Below are positions 35,211 to 43,260 of a stretch of DNA of 64,000 bases, one piece after another (the stretch's first letter is position 1; every line of letters begins with the position of its first letter). The DNA comes from Oscillospiraceae bacterium. Its GTDB lineage: Bacteria > Bacillota > Clostridia > Oscillospirales > Ruminococcaceae. The notes under the pieces are model-generated. The model ran no database searches, was not told where the DNA came from, and saw only the letters and a list, made by a program, of their open reading frames with translations. A program made the translations under genes and the position numbers. The stretch covers positions 1 to 64,000 of the forward strand of contig JAHHTZ010000003.1 of NCBI GenBank assembly GCA_020024285.1. The letters are read 5' to 3'.

Positions 35211-35807
35211 TCAAGCATTTGTATGAATCGTTCTGCTGCTAAATTCTCTATAGAACTCAACCCAGCGCTTTCCGAAGGTACGATCTGCAACTGGCACGTA
35301 AACGCCTACAATGAGCAAAACCGGAACCAAAATAGAACCAAGAACCCCAACACCAACTTCTATATTTCTAATATTCGCAGTATCATCAACCGCAGTCACC
35401 TTAATAACGTCCTGTGCATCCGTTACATACACCTTTATCTCATCGCCGAATTCAAAATCTTCAGGTGACAAGCCATAGTCTTTGAGCGCATGCTCATACT
35501 TTCTGGAGTTATATGTCCAATAAAAATTGCCGTCATAGTCTGCGCGTGCCATCACATATCGAGCTGCTCCGTCTGGAGCGGCAGCGGCTTCTGCCTTTTT
35601 TGAAAAGGGTGCATTAAATATAAGAAGCATAAATGCAAGGATAACGGGAATACAGGCTATAACGAATACGACGCTCCATTTCAACATCACATTATAAGAT
35701 TTTTCTATTTCTCTATATTCTTCCTCTGGTAAATGTTCTTTTGCCCACCTTAACGCAATACGCTGTGCTGCAAAATTCATTCTTGCTGAAATCCATATTG
35801 AATTCAT
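35211..35807 (-). CDS. Uncharacterised membrane protein with two transmembrane segments
   Basis: 198 residues. A hydrophobic helix near 42-66 and a second near 152-172 flank an extracytoplasmic domain of about 85 residues with a 'FGDEIKVYVTDAQDVIKVTAV' beta-rich stretch. No family is recognised. The ATG at 35805-35807 follows GGAGA; upstream in-frame codons run into the structured leader and are probably not translated. The preceding 150 bases can fold extensively. Confidence 0.7.
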   Translation of the reverse strand: MNSIWISARMNFAAQRIALRWAKEHLPEEEYREIEKSYNVMLKWSVVFVIACIPVILAFMLLIFNAPFSKKAEAAAAPDGAARYVMARADYDGNFYWTYNSRKYEHALKDYGLSPEDFEFGDEIKVYVTDAQDVIKVTAVDDTANIRNIEVGVGVLGSILVPVLLIVGVYVPVADRTFGKRWVEFYREFSSRTIHTNA

Positions 35808-35826
35808 AAATAAATCTCCTCTTACA

Positions 35827-35959
35827 AAGAATGAAACCAAATAATTCCTTGAGTCATCGCTGCCAAGGTGCCGCGATATTTCCCACCCTCAGACAACCGA
35901 AATACACTGTCTGATTGAAAGCCTTGGTCGCTGTGAAGCTGTAACCCCACTTCATTCTT
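35827..35959 (-). ncRNA. Candidate structured RNA element in the membrane protein leader
   Basis: Nested complementary arms define a closed multi-stem element. AAGAATGAA (35827-35835) pairs with TTCATTCTT (35951-35959). Inside, CCAAGG (about 35863) pairs with CCTTGG (about 35921), and a TCAGACA/TGTCTGA hairpin sits in the centre. It ends 10 bases before the ribosome binding site of the minus-strand gene. No known family is recognised. The strand is assumed from that gene. Confidence 0.45.
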
Positions 35960-35987
35960 CATCCGATCCGCCGGTGAAAGTCAGGAA

Positions 35988-36022
35988 TAAAAAAACAGAC
36001 CCACAGTATTCACTGTAGGTCT
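35988..36022 (-). terminator. Terminator of tRNA-Leu
   Basis: An 11-12 bp stem (CAGACC...GGTCTG) begins right after the tRNA CCA end and runs into a T-run on the minus strand. Confidence 0.85.
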
Positions 36023-36023
36023 G

Positions 36024-36106
36024 TGGTGCGGTAGATGGGACTTGAACCCATACGTCGAAACACACGCCCCTCAAACGTGCCTGTCTGCCAATTCCAGCAC
36101 TACCGC
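36024..36106 (-). tRNA. tRNA-Leu(GAG)
   Basis: On the minus strand the 7-bp acceptor GCGGTAG/CTACCGC closes a class II tRNA. It has D-loop GGAATTGGCAG, anticodon stem CACGT/GCGTG with loop TTGAGGG (anticodon GAG), a short variable arm and T-loop GGTTCAAGTCC. The CCA end is encoded (36024-36026). It sits at the right end of the accessory segment; no integrase or attachment repeat is seen beside it. Confidence 0.92.
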
Positions 36107-36226
36107 ATATTCTTTTTTAGCTTGTTGTGTCGGTTTGTTTTGTGTTCTCTCGACTCAACGTTGTTTATTATATCATCGAACTTTTTATTTGTCAACGGTT
36201 TTTTTCAAGTTTTTTTAAAATTTTTT

Positions 36227-36250
36227 TGCCTCCCGGAAAATCGGGAGGCA
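36227..36250 (-). terminator. Hairpin after pyrE
   Basis: TGCCTCCCG pairs with CGGGAGGCA just after the stop. On the minus strand the 3' side is A-rich before ATTTT, so it is not a textbook terminator. Confidence 0.45.
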
Positions 36251-36259
36251 TTAAAAAAT

Positions 36260-36922
36260 TTAGAATACGCAGTACTGCTCCATGTACTGTTCCATCAATT
36301 TGAGGACGTCCTTATATTCCTCTTTTGTCTGGAGATATTCATGGATATCTTTTGCTGTTACGATGGCATGTACTTCGATCCCGAATTCATCCTTCACTTC
36401 CATCACGGCAGTTTTGTTTGGGGTCTTGCCCACTTCACAGCGGTTTACGGAAATGAACATATCGCTGATCTTAACATCTGCTGCCCCTTTGAGCACCGGA
36501 ACCGTTTCGCGGACTGCGGTGCCTGCGGTGATGACGTCCTCAATGATGATGACGCGGTCGCCGTCCTTTGGCTGATAGCCGACAAGACATCCGCCCTCGC
36601 CGTGGTCTTTTGCTTCTTTACGGTTAAAGAAGTATGGTTTGTTGATCTGATACTCTCTTGAGAGCGCACCGGCCGCGGAGGTTACCAGCGGAATACCCTT
36701 GTAGGCAGGACCAAACATCGCATCGAAGTCATCGCCCAGAGTTTCTTTGATGCAGGCAGCATAAAACTCGCCCAATTTGGAGATCTGTTCGCCGGTGCGG
36801 TAGTTGCCGGTATTGACAAAATATGGGGACAGACGTCCGCTCTTGGTCTTGAATTCGCCAAAGCGAAGCACATCCGCACTCATCATAAATTCGATAAATT
36901 CTTTCTTAGCATTTGTCAGCAT
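36260..36922 (-). CDS. pyrE: Orotate phosphoribosyltransferase
   Basis: PyrE converts orotate and PRPP to orotidine 5'-phosphate in pyrimidine synthesis. The 220 residues show the PRPP-binding loop VIIIEDVITAGTAV, the 'GPAYKGIPLV' loop and conserved Lys in 'NRKEAKDHGEGG'. The ATG at 36920-36922 is chosen: GAAGGG lies about 10 bases upstream, while the GTG three codons earlier has none. It stands alone here; pyrB is 30 kb away. Confidence 0.93.
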   Translation of the reverse strand: MLTNAKKEFIEFMMSADVLRFGEFKTKSGRLSPYFVNTGNYRTGEQISKLGEFYAACIKETLGDDFDAMFGPAYKGIPLVTSAAGALSREYQINKPYFFNRKEAKDHGEGGCLVGYQPKDGDRVIIIEDVITAGTAVRETVPVLKGAADVKISDMFISVNRCEVGKTPNKTAVMEVKDEFGIEVHAIVTAKDIHEYLQTKEEYKDVLKLMEQYMEQYCVF

Positions 36923-36982
36923 GGGAAGCACACCCTTCTTTTCTTATTCCTTTTCCCGTTTCTTTCGGGAATACTCTTTCAG

Positions 36983-37011
36983 TTTACCACAGCTTCCCCT
37001 TGGGTTCAAGC
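36983..37011 (-). promoter_or_regulatory. Probable promoter of pyrE
   Basis: Minus-strand TTGAAC (37006-37011), 17-base spacer, TAAACT (36983-36988). No PyrR-type leader is evident. Confidence 0.45.
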
Positions 37012-37039
37012 ACTGCACGGTAATTCGCTTGGGGCAAAA

Positions 37040-37082
37040 AAATGCCCGCAGCTGTCATTTCGTTTCTAACAGCTGCGGGAGC
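37040..37082 (-). terminator. Terminator of the Cys-rich protein gene
   Basis: CCCGCAGCTGT pairs with ACAGCTGCGGG, followed by seven T on the minus strand. Confidence 0.85.
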
Positions 37083-37085
37083 GTT

Positions 37086-37883
37086 TTAGTCGTCACAGTT
37101 GAGATCGTTCATACGTGCCGGGAAAAAATCTCCCATTGGGAACTGGATCTTTTTGAACATTTCGCAGGGGTCGCCGTTGGTGAATTCGCTTTCTTTGTCT
37201 GGGATGCAGAAATCGTAAGCAGGGATCATCATGGCAACGGGACGCTGGATCTGTACGATAGTAAAGAGCCCCAATGTGACATAGAATTCCTTCGATGCCT
37301 CCACCTCTTCAAAATCGCCGCACAGCTCGCAGCACTGGCAGCACGGGATGCAGAAGCTCGGGCAGCACGTTTTCTGCGGACATTCCACAAACTTGCTGGC
37401 AAGGCATACGGGGTCCACGGTCTGGACTACAGCCTCCGGCAGTGCCGCTGCATCTTCGCCGCCGCAGCAGCCGTTTACGCAGTTTCTGGAAGAAAACTCC
37501 TTGCTTCCTGCCTCGCTGCCGTAGAGGATGACCTTCTTATTAAAGTAAGAGATGCCGCATACGGTCACCGGTGCGCTGCCGGGAGCCACGGTAGCTGCTA
37601 CTTCCACGAGGAAATAGAAAGTCATATCCACCGAATAGAACCCCTTGTTGAACGGAACGCTCTCCACCTCCACATTCACGCAGAGGATTTTGACCTTTTT
37701 GCATTTTACGTTGGCTGCCCGGTTGATGATCGGCTGTGCCTGATCGCTGAAATAAACCTGCAGATCCTCCAGACAATCTTTATCGGAACAGGAATCGTAA
37801 ATGCGCTGGGCGTTGATGCACACCGCCTCTTTGAAACAGTTAAACTCCGGCTGAGATTGATTTGTAACTTTTGATTCTCCCAT
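37086..37883 (-). CDS. Very cysteine-rich protein of unknown function
   Basis: 265 residues with 23 cysteines, spread through the N-terminal half and massed in a block of ten CC/CXC-spaced cysteines near residues 182-205. Beta-rich segments flank the block. There is no signal peptide or membrane helix. Such composition suits a metal-binding or disulfide-cross-linked structural protein, for instance of the spore coat, but I cannot assign a family. The ATG at 37881-37883 follows GGAGG by 5 bases; longer in-frame readings lack a site and run into pcrA. It is monocistronic. Confidence 0.75.
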   Translation of the reverse strand: MGESKVTNQSQPEFNCFKEAVCINAQRIYDSCSDKDCLEDLQVYFSDQAQPIINRAANVKCKKVKILCVNVEVESVPFNKGFYSVDMTFYFLVEVAATVAPGSAPVTVCGISYFNKKVILYGSEAGSKEFSSRNCVNGCCGGEDAAALPEAVVQTVDPVCLASKFVECPQKTCCPSFCIPCCQCCELCGDFEEVEASKEFYVTLGLFTIVQIQRPVAMMIPAYDFCIPDKESEFTNGDPCEMFKKIQFPMGDFFPARMNDLNCDD

Positions 37884-38062
37884 AATATCCTCCATTCTGC
37901 CCATAAGGCGCCCGATTGTACCTTGGTCTTTCCTTTTTTGAGGTACTTGATAACAGTCTATGTCAGGCAGAAAATTTTGTTCCTGTTTTTGAGAGGATCG
38001 AAGAAATTTCTGAACTTTTTTCGCTGGGAAACGCACGTTTTCTGAACATTCCTCCAGCAGCA

Positions 38063-40462
38063 TTACAGCTTTGTCAGCTTTGCAAACTTGTACATGATTT
38101 TCTTGCTTCCGGCAGAATCGAATGCAATTTCGAGCAGATAATCTCCGCCCATCGGGGTCACCTTGGTGATGGTCCCATCCCCAAAGGTCTTGTGGCTCAC
38201 GCGGTCCCCGATGCTGAGGCTGCAAACCACCGGTGCAGAAGCAATGGCAGCTGCGCGCGGTGTGACAGCGTTATTGCCGACACCGATGTCGTTGTTCGCG
38301 CGGTTCCTTGCGCGGGCAAGCGCAGGACCGGTCTGAGATGGATCGATCACCTTTTTCTGCTGGATGGTGGTATCCTCCACCTCGCACAGCTCCGTCGGGA
38401 TCTCGGTCAAAAAGCGGGACGGACGATTTCTTACAGTCTGTCCGAAAATCATGCGCTGCGCTGCATTGGTCACATAAAGCTGCTTCTTGGCGCGGGTGAT
38501 GCAGACATACGCCAGACGGCGCTCCTCCTCGATCTGTTCGGGGTTATAGATCGCCTGCATTCCGGGGAAGATGCCCTCCTCTGCACCGCAGAAGAACACA
38601 TACGGGAACTCCAGACCCTTTGCAGCATGCATCGTCATCATCACGACGCTGTCTGCATCGGGGTCGTAGCTGTCGATGTCGGTATAGAGGGTCACTTCCT
38701 CCAAAAATCCGCTCAGGGACGGCTCCGGGCTCTCCTCGGTGTATTTGATGAGGTTCGACTTGAACTCCTCGATGTTTTCCAGACGGTTGAGTCCCTCATC
38801 CCCCTGTGTCAGCAGGAACATGCGGTATCCCGTTTCCTTCATCAGCTCTTCAAACAGCTCATCCAGACTGTTTTCCTCCGAAAATGCGGTCAGGCGGTGG
38901 ATCAGCGAGGTAAAGCCTCCAATGGTTGCAGATTTTCGTGCAAGCGGCTCATATTCCTCTGCATGGTCAAGGACATCGAAGAGGGTCAGCCCCAAGGTCT
39001 GTGCGATCTCCTGTGCTTTTTCGAGGGTGGAATCCCCAATGCCGCGCTTTGGCTCGTTGATGATGCGGCGCATACGGATGGAATCCGCGTGATTGTTGAT
39101 GACGCTCAGGTAGGACAGCACGTCCTTGATTTCCTTGCGGTCGTAGAAGCGCAGACCTCCCACCATCTTATAGCTGATGCCGGAGCGAACAAGCGCATTT
39201 TCGATGGTGTTCGACTGGGCATTCATGCGGTACAAAATGGCATGGTCGCTGAATTTTGCCCCATTGCGCACATTTTCGAGGATCGTATTGGCAATGTACA
39301 GCGCTTCGGACTGTTCCTCTCTGGAGCGGTGGACGATGATCGGTGTCCCCTTCTCATTTTTGGTCCAGAGCGTTTTTCCCTTGCGCTGGGTATTGTGGGC
39401 GATCACCCCGTTTGCAGCGTCAAGGATGGTCTGTGTGCAGCGATAGTTTTGTTCCAGACGGATGACGGTCGCATCCTGATACTGATTCTCAAAATTGAGG
39501 ATGTTTTCGATGGTGGCACCGCGGAATTTATAAATGCTCTGATCGTCGTCCCCGACAACGCAGATGTTTTTGTATTTTTCGGACAGCATGCTCACCAGCA
39601 GGAACTGGCTGTTGTTGGTATCCTGATACTCGTCCACCATGACGTACTGAAAGCGGTTCTGATAATGGTCGAGCACATCGGGATTTTCCTGAAACAGGCG
39701 CACCGTTAAAACGATGATGTCGTCAAAGTCGAGTGCATTGGCGTTTTTGAGGCGCTTCTGATAGTGGTCATACACCTTTGCCGTAATTTCCTGACGAAAA
39801 TCGCCCTGACTTTGCTTGAGCATCTCCTTCGGCGTGATAAACTGGTCCTTTGCTGTGCTGATGGCATTGAGGATGGAGCGCGCAGGCATATTCTTTTCGT
39901 TGATTTCGAGGGATTTGAGCCCTTCCTTGATGATGCGCAGGGAATCATCGGTATCGTAGATCGTGAAGTTTTTCTCGTAGCCGAGGTGATGGATCTCTCT
40001 GCGCAGAATGCGCACACAGGCAGAGTGGAAGGTGGATGCCTGGATATCGAGAGCATCTTCCCCCAGAATGGCTTCCAGACGCTCCTTGAGCTCTCCGGCT
40101 GCCTTATTGGTAAAGGTAATTGCGAGAATGTTCCACGGCTTTACACGGTGCTCTCCCAGCAGCTCCTCGAGGTGCTGGTTCTCGTTTTCCGCTTTTCCGT
40201 CGAGATAATCCTGTAAGAATGCGAGATCCTCCTGCATCACCTGCGGCGGAACAAAGGGACTGTTGTAGGCGCTTCCGAACCGGATCATGTTGGCGATGCG
40301 GTTTACAACAACGGTTGTTTTGCCGCTTCCTGCTCCGGCAAGGATCAGCACCGGACCCCGTGTCTGAAATACTGCCTTGCGCTGCATGGGGTTCATCCGC
40401 GCAAATTCTTTTTCGAGGATCGCGTTTCTCAGCTGGAAATACTGTTCTTCAAAGGCTGCCAT
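38063..40462 (-). CDS. pcrA: ATP-dependent DNA helicase PcrA/UvrD
   Basis: An SF1A 3'-5' helicase for repair and rolling-circle replication. The 799 residues start with NPMQRKAV (Q motif), then Walker A LAGAGSGKTT, TFTNKAAGELKER, VDEYQDTN (Walker B), VGDDDQSIYKFRGA, LEQNYRCT, TMHAAKGLEFPYVF and YVCITRAKKQL. The C-terminus ends with the 'GDRVSHKTFGDGTI' Tudor-like RNA-polymerase-binding motif of PcrA. AAGGAGAG precedes the ATG. Between it and the Cys-rich gene (37884-38062) I see no feature. Confidence 0.94.
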   Translation of the reverse strand: MAAFEEQYFQLRNAILEKEFARMNPMQRKAVFQTRGPVLILAGAGSGKTTVVVNRIANMIRFGSAYNSPFVPPQVMQEDLAFLQDYLDGKAENENQHLEELLGEHRVKPWNILAITFTNKAAGELKERLEAILGEDALDIQASTFHSACVRILRREIHHLGYEKNFTIYDTDDSLRIIKEGLKSLEINEKNMPARSILNAISTAKDQFITPKEMLKQSQGDFRQEITAKVYDHYQKRLKNANALDFDDIIVLTVRLFQENPDVLDHYQNRFQYVMVDEYQDTNNSQFLLVSMLSEKYKNICVVGDDDQSIYKFRGATIENILNFENQYQDATVIRLEQNYRCTQTILDAANGVIAHNTQRKGKTLWTKNEKGTPIIVHRSREEQSEALYIANTILENVRNGAKFSDHAILYRMNAQSNTIENALVRSGISYKMVGGLRFYDRKEIKDVLSYLSVINNHADSIRMRRIINEPKRGIGDSTLEKAQEIAQTLGLTLFDVLDHAEEYEPLARKSATIGGFTSLIHRLTAFSEENSLDELFEELMKETGYRMFLLTQGDEGLNRLENIEEFKSNLIKYTEESPEPSLSGFLEEVTLYTDIDSYDPDADSVVMMTMHAAKGLEFPYVFFCGAEEGIFPGMQAIYNPEQIEEERRLAYVCITRAKKQLYVTNAAQRMIFGQTVRNRPSRFLTEIPTELCEVEDTTIQQKKVIDPSQTGPALARARNRANNDIGVGNNAVTPRAAAIASAPVVCSLSIGDRVSHKTFGDGTITKVTPMGGDYLLEIAFDSAGSKKIMYKFAKLTKL

Positions 40463-40494
40463 TGTATTTTCTCTCCTTTTTTGCTTCTATCATA

Positions 40495-40533
40495 TCAAAA
40501 GGAATCCTCTTCCGCACCGGAATGGATTCCTTG
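40495..40533 (-). terminator. Terminator of the CDF transporter gene
   Basis: AAGGAATCC (40499-40507) pairs with GGATTCCTT (40524-40532) right after the stop, with a short T-tail on the minus strand. Confidence 0.6.
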
Positions 40534-40538
40534 GACCT

Positions 40539-41705
40539 TTAAGTAAATGCATGATCGACCTGAACCACAACGTGGTAGTTTTCGTCCACGCTTTTTATTT
40601 TTCTGCAAATTTCTTCCTTGATTTCTCTGTCGCTCATGGCGCAGTCCTGCTGGATGCAGATATCGAAAATGAGGTTCGTCAGTTCTGCACCCGATACCAT
40701 CCGAAAATCGTGGATGGTGAAGCTCGGGTCGATTTCCTGCACCTTCTCGATCACCAGCCGATGCATACGCTTTGTGACAGAGTTTTCCGGCTGGATCGGG
40801 TCCATGTGGATGACAAGCTCGAGGTTGAGCGCTTTTCCCACTTCCCGCTCCGCAGTATCCACCACATCGTGCGACAGCATGATATCCTTATCTGCCGGCA
40901 CCTCGGCATGAACCGATGCAAACCGTCTGCCCGGTCCGTAATCGTGAATGATGAGGTCGTGCAGGCCCAAGATCCCATCGTAGGACAGGAGCTGTTTTTC
41001 CACCTCTTTGGCAAACTGCGGATCTGCCTTCTGCCCCAGCAGCGGGTCGAGGGTATCCTTTGCAGCGCTCAGACCTGCCTTTAAGATCAGCACAGAAACC
41101 GCAGCACCGATGATGCCGTCCACCGGAAAATCGGTAAACGCAGCCGCAAGGACAGAAAGCATCGTCGCGCCGGTGGATACCGCGTCCGAAATGCTGTCGG
41201 ATGCGGTTGCCTCCATTGCCGCAGAATGGATTTTTCTCCCCAGTTTTCGGTTAAAACGACCCATCCAGAGCTTCACAGCAATGGACATCATCAGTCCGAG
41301 GAGCGCCGTCGTACTGAATGCGACCGGCTCCGGATGGATGATCTTTGAAATCGAGCCCTTTGCGATCTCCAGTCCGACAAGGAGGATGAAAAAGGAGATC
41401 ACAAGTCCGCTGACATATTCGATGCGCCCATGACCAAACGGGTGATCGCGGTCCGCAGGCTTAGAAGCCATCTTAAAGCCCACCAGCGTCACAAAGCATG
41501 CACCCACATCGGACAGGTTGTTAAAGGCATCCGCTGCGATGGCGATGCTGTTTGTTAAGGTGCCAAGCAGAAATTTTCCAATAAACAGGACGACGTTGCA
41601 GCATACGCCAACGGTGCTGCTGAGCATTCCGTACCGCTCCCGAATCGCCGGATTTTCCACATCGTCCGACTGAGGGATGAAGGTACGAACCAAAAAATCT
41701 GTCAT
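40539..41705 (-). CDS. Cation diffusion facilitator, probable Mn2+ exporter
   Basis: A proton-coupled metal efflux pump in the membrane. 388 residues with six helices and two C-terminal cytoplasmic domains. Metal-site motifs are NxxxD in helix 2 (DAFNNLSD) and DxxxD in helix 5 (SDSISDA), with DHPFGHGR after helix 2. The lack of histidine in these sites is the pattern of Mn-selective CDFs (MntE-like) rather than zinc pumps. The ATG at 41703-41705 is preferred over the upstream GTG because of AAGGTGGG spacing. Its promoter carries a palindrome on the -10. Confidence 0.88.
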   Translation of the reverse strand: MTDFLVRTFIPQSDDVENPAIRERYGMLSSTVGVCCNVVLFIGKFLLGTLTNSIAIAADAFNNLSDVGACFVTLVGFKMASKPADRDHPFGHGRIEYVSGLVISFFILLVGLEIAKGSISKIIHPEPVAFSTTALLGLMMSIAVKLWMGRFNRKLGRKIHSAAMEATASDSISDAVSTGATMLSVLAAAFTDFPVDGIIGAAVSVLILKAGLSAAKDTLDPLLGQKADPQFAKEVEKQLLSYDGILGLHDLIIHDYGPGRRFASVHAEVPADKDIMLSHDVVDTAEREVGKALNLELVIHMDPIQPENSVTKRMHRLVIEKVQEIDPSFTIHDFRMVSGAELTNLIFDICIQQDCAMSDREIKEEICRKIKSVDENYHVVVQVDHAFT

Positions 41706-41732
41706 CGTTTTTCCCACCTTAATGACTTTATC

Positions 41733-41766
41733 ATGTTATCATAACATATTAACATTTTTTTTACAA
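41733..41766 (-). promoter_or_regulatory. Promoter and palindromic operator of the CDF gene
   Basis: Minus-strand TTGTAA (41761-41766), 17-base spacer and TATGAT (41738-41743). The perfect palindrome ATGTTAT-C-ATAACAT (41733-41747) covers the -10, as expected for a repressor site. Confidence 0.6.
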
Positions 41767-41787
41767 GATTCCTGTTTTCTCATTTTT

Positions 41788-41827
41788 TGATAAAAAACAG
41801 CCCGATCTCAAAAAATCGGACTGTTTT
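41788..41827 (-). terminator. Terminator of the uracil-DNA glycosylase gene
   Basis: ACAGCCCGAT/ATCGGACTGT stem with one mismatch and flanking A/T runs, directly after the stop. Confidence 0.8.
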
Positions 41828-41831
41828 TATT

Positions 41832-42440
41832 TTATGGCTGTACGGGGGTGCCCAAAACCTCGATGCCGTCGTAAACACCGGGGCAGACTTCAAGGATCTT
41901 GTCGCGCAGCGCCAGCATATCGGAAAAAGCATCCGGCTTGCTTGCCGGATTGCGCAGGAGGGCAGCCGGGTGGAACGTCCCCATCATCCAGATCCCGTCC
42001 TTTTGGAACCACTGACCGTGCTGCTTTGTGACCTTAAAGTTTTTGTCGATCATGTAGCAGGAGGCGATGCGTCCAAGACATACGATGATTTTCGGCTCGA
42101 TGAGGCGGATCTGCTCGCGCAGATATCCTTCGCACTGTGCCACCTCTTCCGGGAGCGGATCTCTGTTTTTGGGCGGACGGCACTTTACCATATTGCCGAT
42201 ATAGATGTTTTTGCTCCGGTCAAGATCCACAGACGCAAGATAGCGGTCAAGGAGCTTGCCCCCTCTGCCTACAAAGGGCTCTCCCTGAAGATCCTCGTTT
42301 TCTCCCGGACCCTCCCCGATGAACATCACCTCGGCGTTTGGGTTCCCCACCCCGAAAACAACATGGTTTCGTGTGGATGCAAGCGGACAGTTTTTGCAAT
42401 TCATACAAACATCATGCAATTCTTCAAAAGATGAATACAT
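41832..42440 (-). CDS. Family 4/5-type uracil-DNA glycosylase with Fe-S cluster
   Basis: It removes uracil from DNA to start base excision repair. The 202 residues carry the motif A GEGPGENEDLQGEPFVGRGG, NMVKCRPPKNRDP, and motif B HPAALLRNP. Four cluster cysteines are visible: CMNC/CKNC near 12-18, KC and QC around 86-103. AAAGGATGAG precedes the ATG. It is divergent from pduL and stands alone. Confidence 0.9.
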   Translation of the reverse strand: MYSSFEELHDVCMNCKNCPLASTRNHVVFGVGNPNAEVMFIGEGPGENEDLQGEPFVGRGGKLLDRYLASVDLDRSKNIYIGNMVKCRPPKNRDPLPEEVAQCEGYLREQIRLIEPKIIVCLGRIASCYMIDKNFKVTKQHGQWFQKDGIWMMGTFHPAALLRNPASKPDAFSDMLALRDKILEVCPGVYDGIEVLGTPVQP

Positions 42441-42530
42441 GGCTTCTCATCCTTTCGTAAGTAAGATAAGAACAGTATATCATATTTTGTGAAAAAAAGG
42501 GCAGGGTGCAGAGAATTTGTGGCACAGGTA

Positions 42531-42559
42531 TTGAAAAAATTTTCTCTTTATACTATCAT
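42531..42559 (+). promoter_or_regulatory. Promoter of pduL
   Basis: TTGAAA (42531-42536), 17-base spacer, TATCAT (42554-42559); the gene starts about 60 bases on. Confidence 0.65.
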
Positions 42560-42621
42560 AGAGTGTGTAATGGTATTCTTTTATCGTACGTCAGCAAGAA
42601 AGGAAAAGGAGACAGATTATT

Positions 42622-43197
42622 ATGGATAATAAAGTTTTAGTAGAAACTTCCGCACGTCATGTACACCTGACCAAAGAGGATTTTGAGATCCTGTTTGGTG
42701 CCGGCGCAGAGCTCACCAAGAAAAAAGATCTCTCCCAGCCGGGTCAGTATGCCTGCGCTGAAAAAGTAACCGTTGTCGGTCCTAAAAAAGAGCAGGCTGG
42801 CGTTTCCATCCTCGGCCCATTCCGCAAACAGACTCAGATCGAGCTTTCTGCAACCGATGCACGCTCCCTGGGCATTAATGCTCCTGTTCGCCAGTCCGGT
42901 GAGCTGGAAGGCAGCGGCGCATGCAAGCTGGTTGGCCCATGCGGCGAAGTGGAACTGAGCGAAGGCGTGATCGTTGCAAAACGCCACATCCACATGACCA
43001 CCGCTGAAGCAAAAGAGCTTGGCATCACAGACAACCAGATCGTCAATGTGAAAATGAACTGCGAAGGCAGAAGCCTTGTATTCGGTGATGTTGTTGTTCG
43101 TGTAAGCGACAGCTATGCACTCGCGATGCACGTTGATACCGACGAATCCAACGCTGCAGGCTGTGCAGGCACCGTTTACGGCGAAATCATAAAATAA
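42622..43197 (+). CDS. pduL: PduL-type phosphotransacylase
   Basis: It interconverts acyl-CoA and acyl phosphate and is unrelated to Pta. The 191 residues have both beta-barrel halves with zinc-binding SARHVHL (residues 10-16), AKRHIHM, and MHVDTDESNAA near the C-terminus. There is no N-terminal encapsulation helix, and no microcompartment shell genes are present. That suggests housekeeping acetate/propionate metabolism in the cytosol rather than a propanediol organelle. GAAAGGA precedes the ATG. It is monocistronic. Confidence 0.93.
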   Translation: MDNKVLVETSARHVHLTKEDFEILFGAGAELTKKKDLSQPGQYACAEKVTVVGPKKEQAGVSILGPFRKQTQIELSATDARSLGINAPVRQSGELEGSGACKLVGPCGEVELSEGVIVAKRHIHMTTAEAKELGITDNQIVNVKMNCEGRSLVFGDVVVRVSDSYALAMHVDTDESNAAGCAGTVYGEIIK

Positions 43198-43217
43198 TCT
43201 CTGTCAAAGGACAGAAA

Positions 43218-43249
43218 AAAAGCGCAGCGGAATGTTCCGCTGCGCTTTT
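43218..43249. terminator. Bidirectional terminator between pduL and the membrane protein gene
   Basis: AAAGCGCAGCGGA pairs with TCCGCTGCGCTTT; T-runs follow on both strands. Confidence 0.88.
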
Positions 43250-43260
43250 CTTTTGCTGTG

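Noticed and set aside
35810..35990. Cobalamin riboswitch
   Set aside because: Fragments such as CCGGTGAAAGTC look similar, but the order of conserved blocks is wrong on both strands.
36024..36106. tRNA read as Ser(UGA)
   Set aside because: Shifting the anticodon loop by one base gives UGA, but then the stem loses pairing; the CACGT/GCGTG stem gives GAG (Leu).
37884..38225. N-terminal extension of the Cys-rich protein
   Set aside because: The extra 114 codons overlap pcrA and lack a ribosome binding site, whereas GGAGG sits 5 bases before the chosen ATG.
37916..39709. 597-codon plus-strand frame over pcrA
   Set aside because: Shadow of pcrA codon periodicity; no upstream ribosome binding site or known domain.
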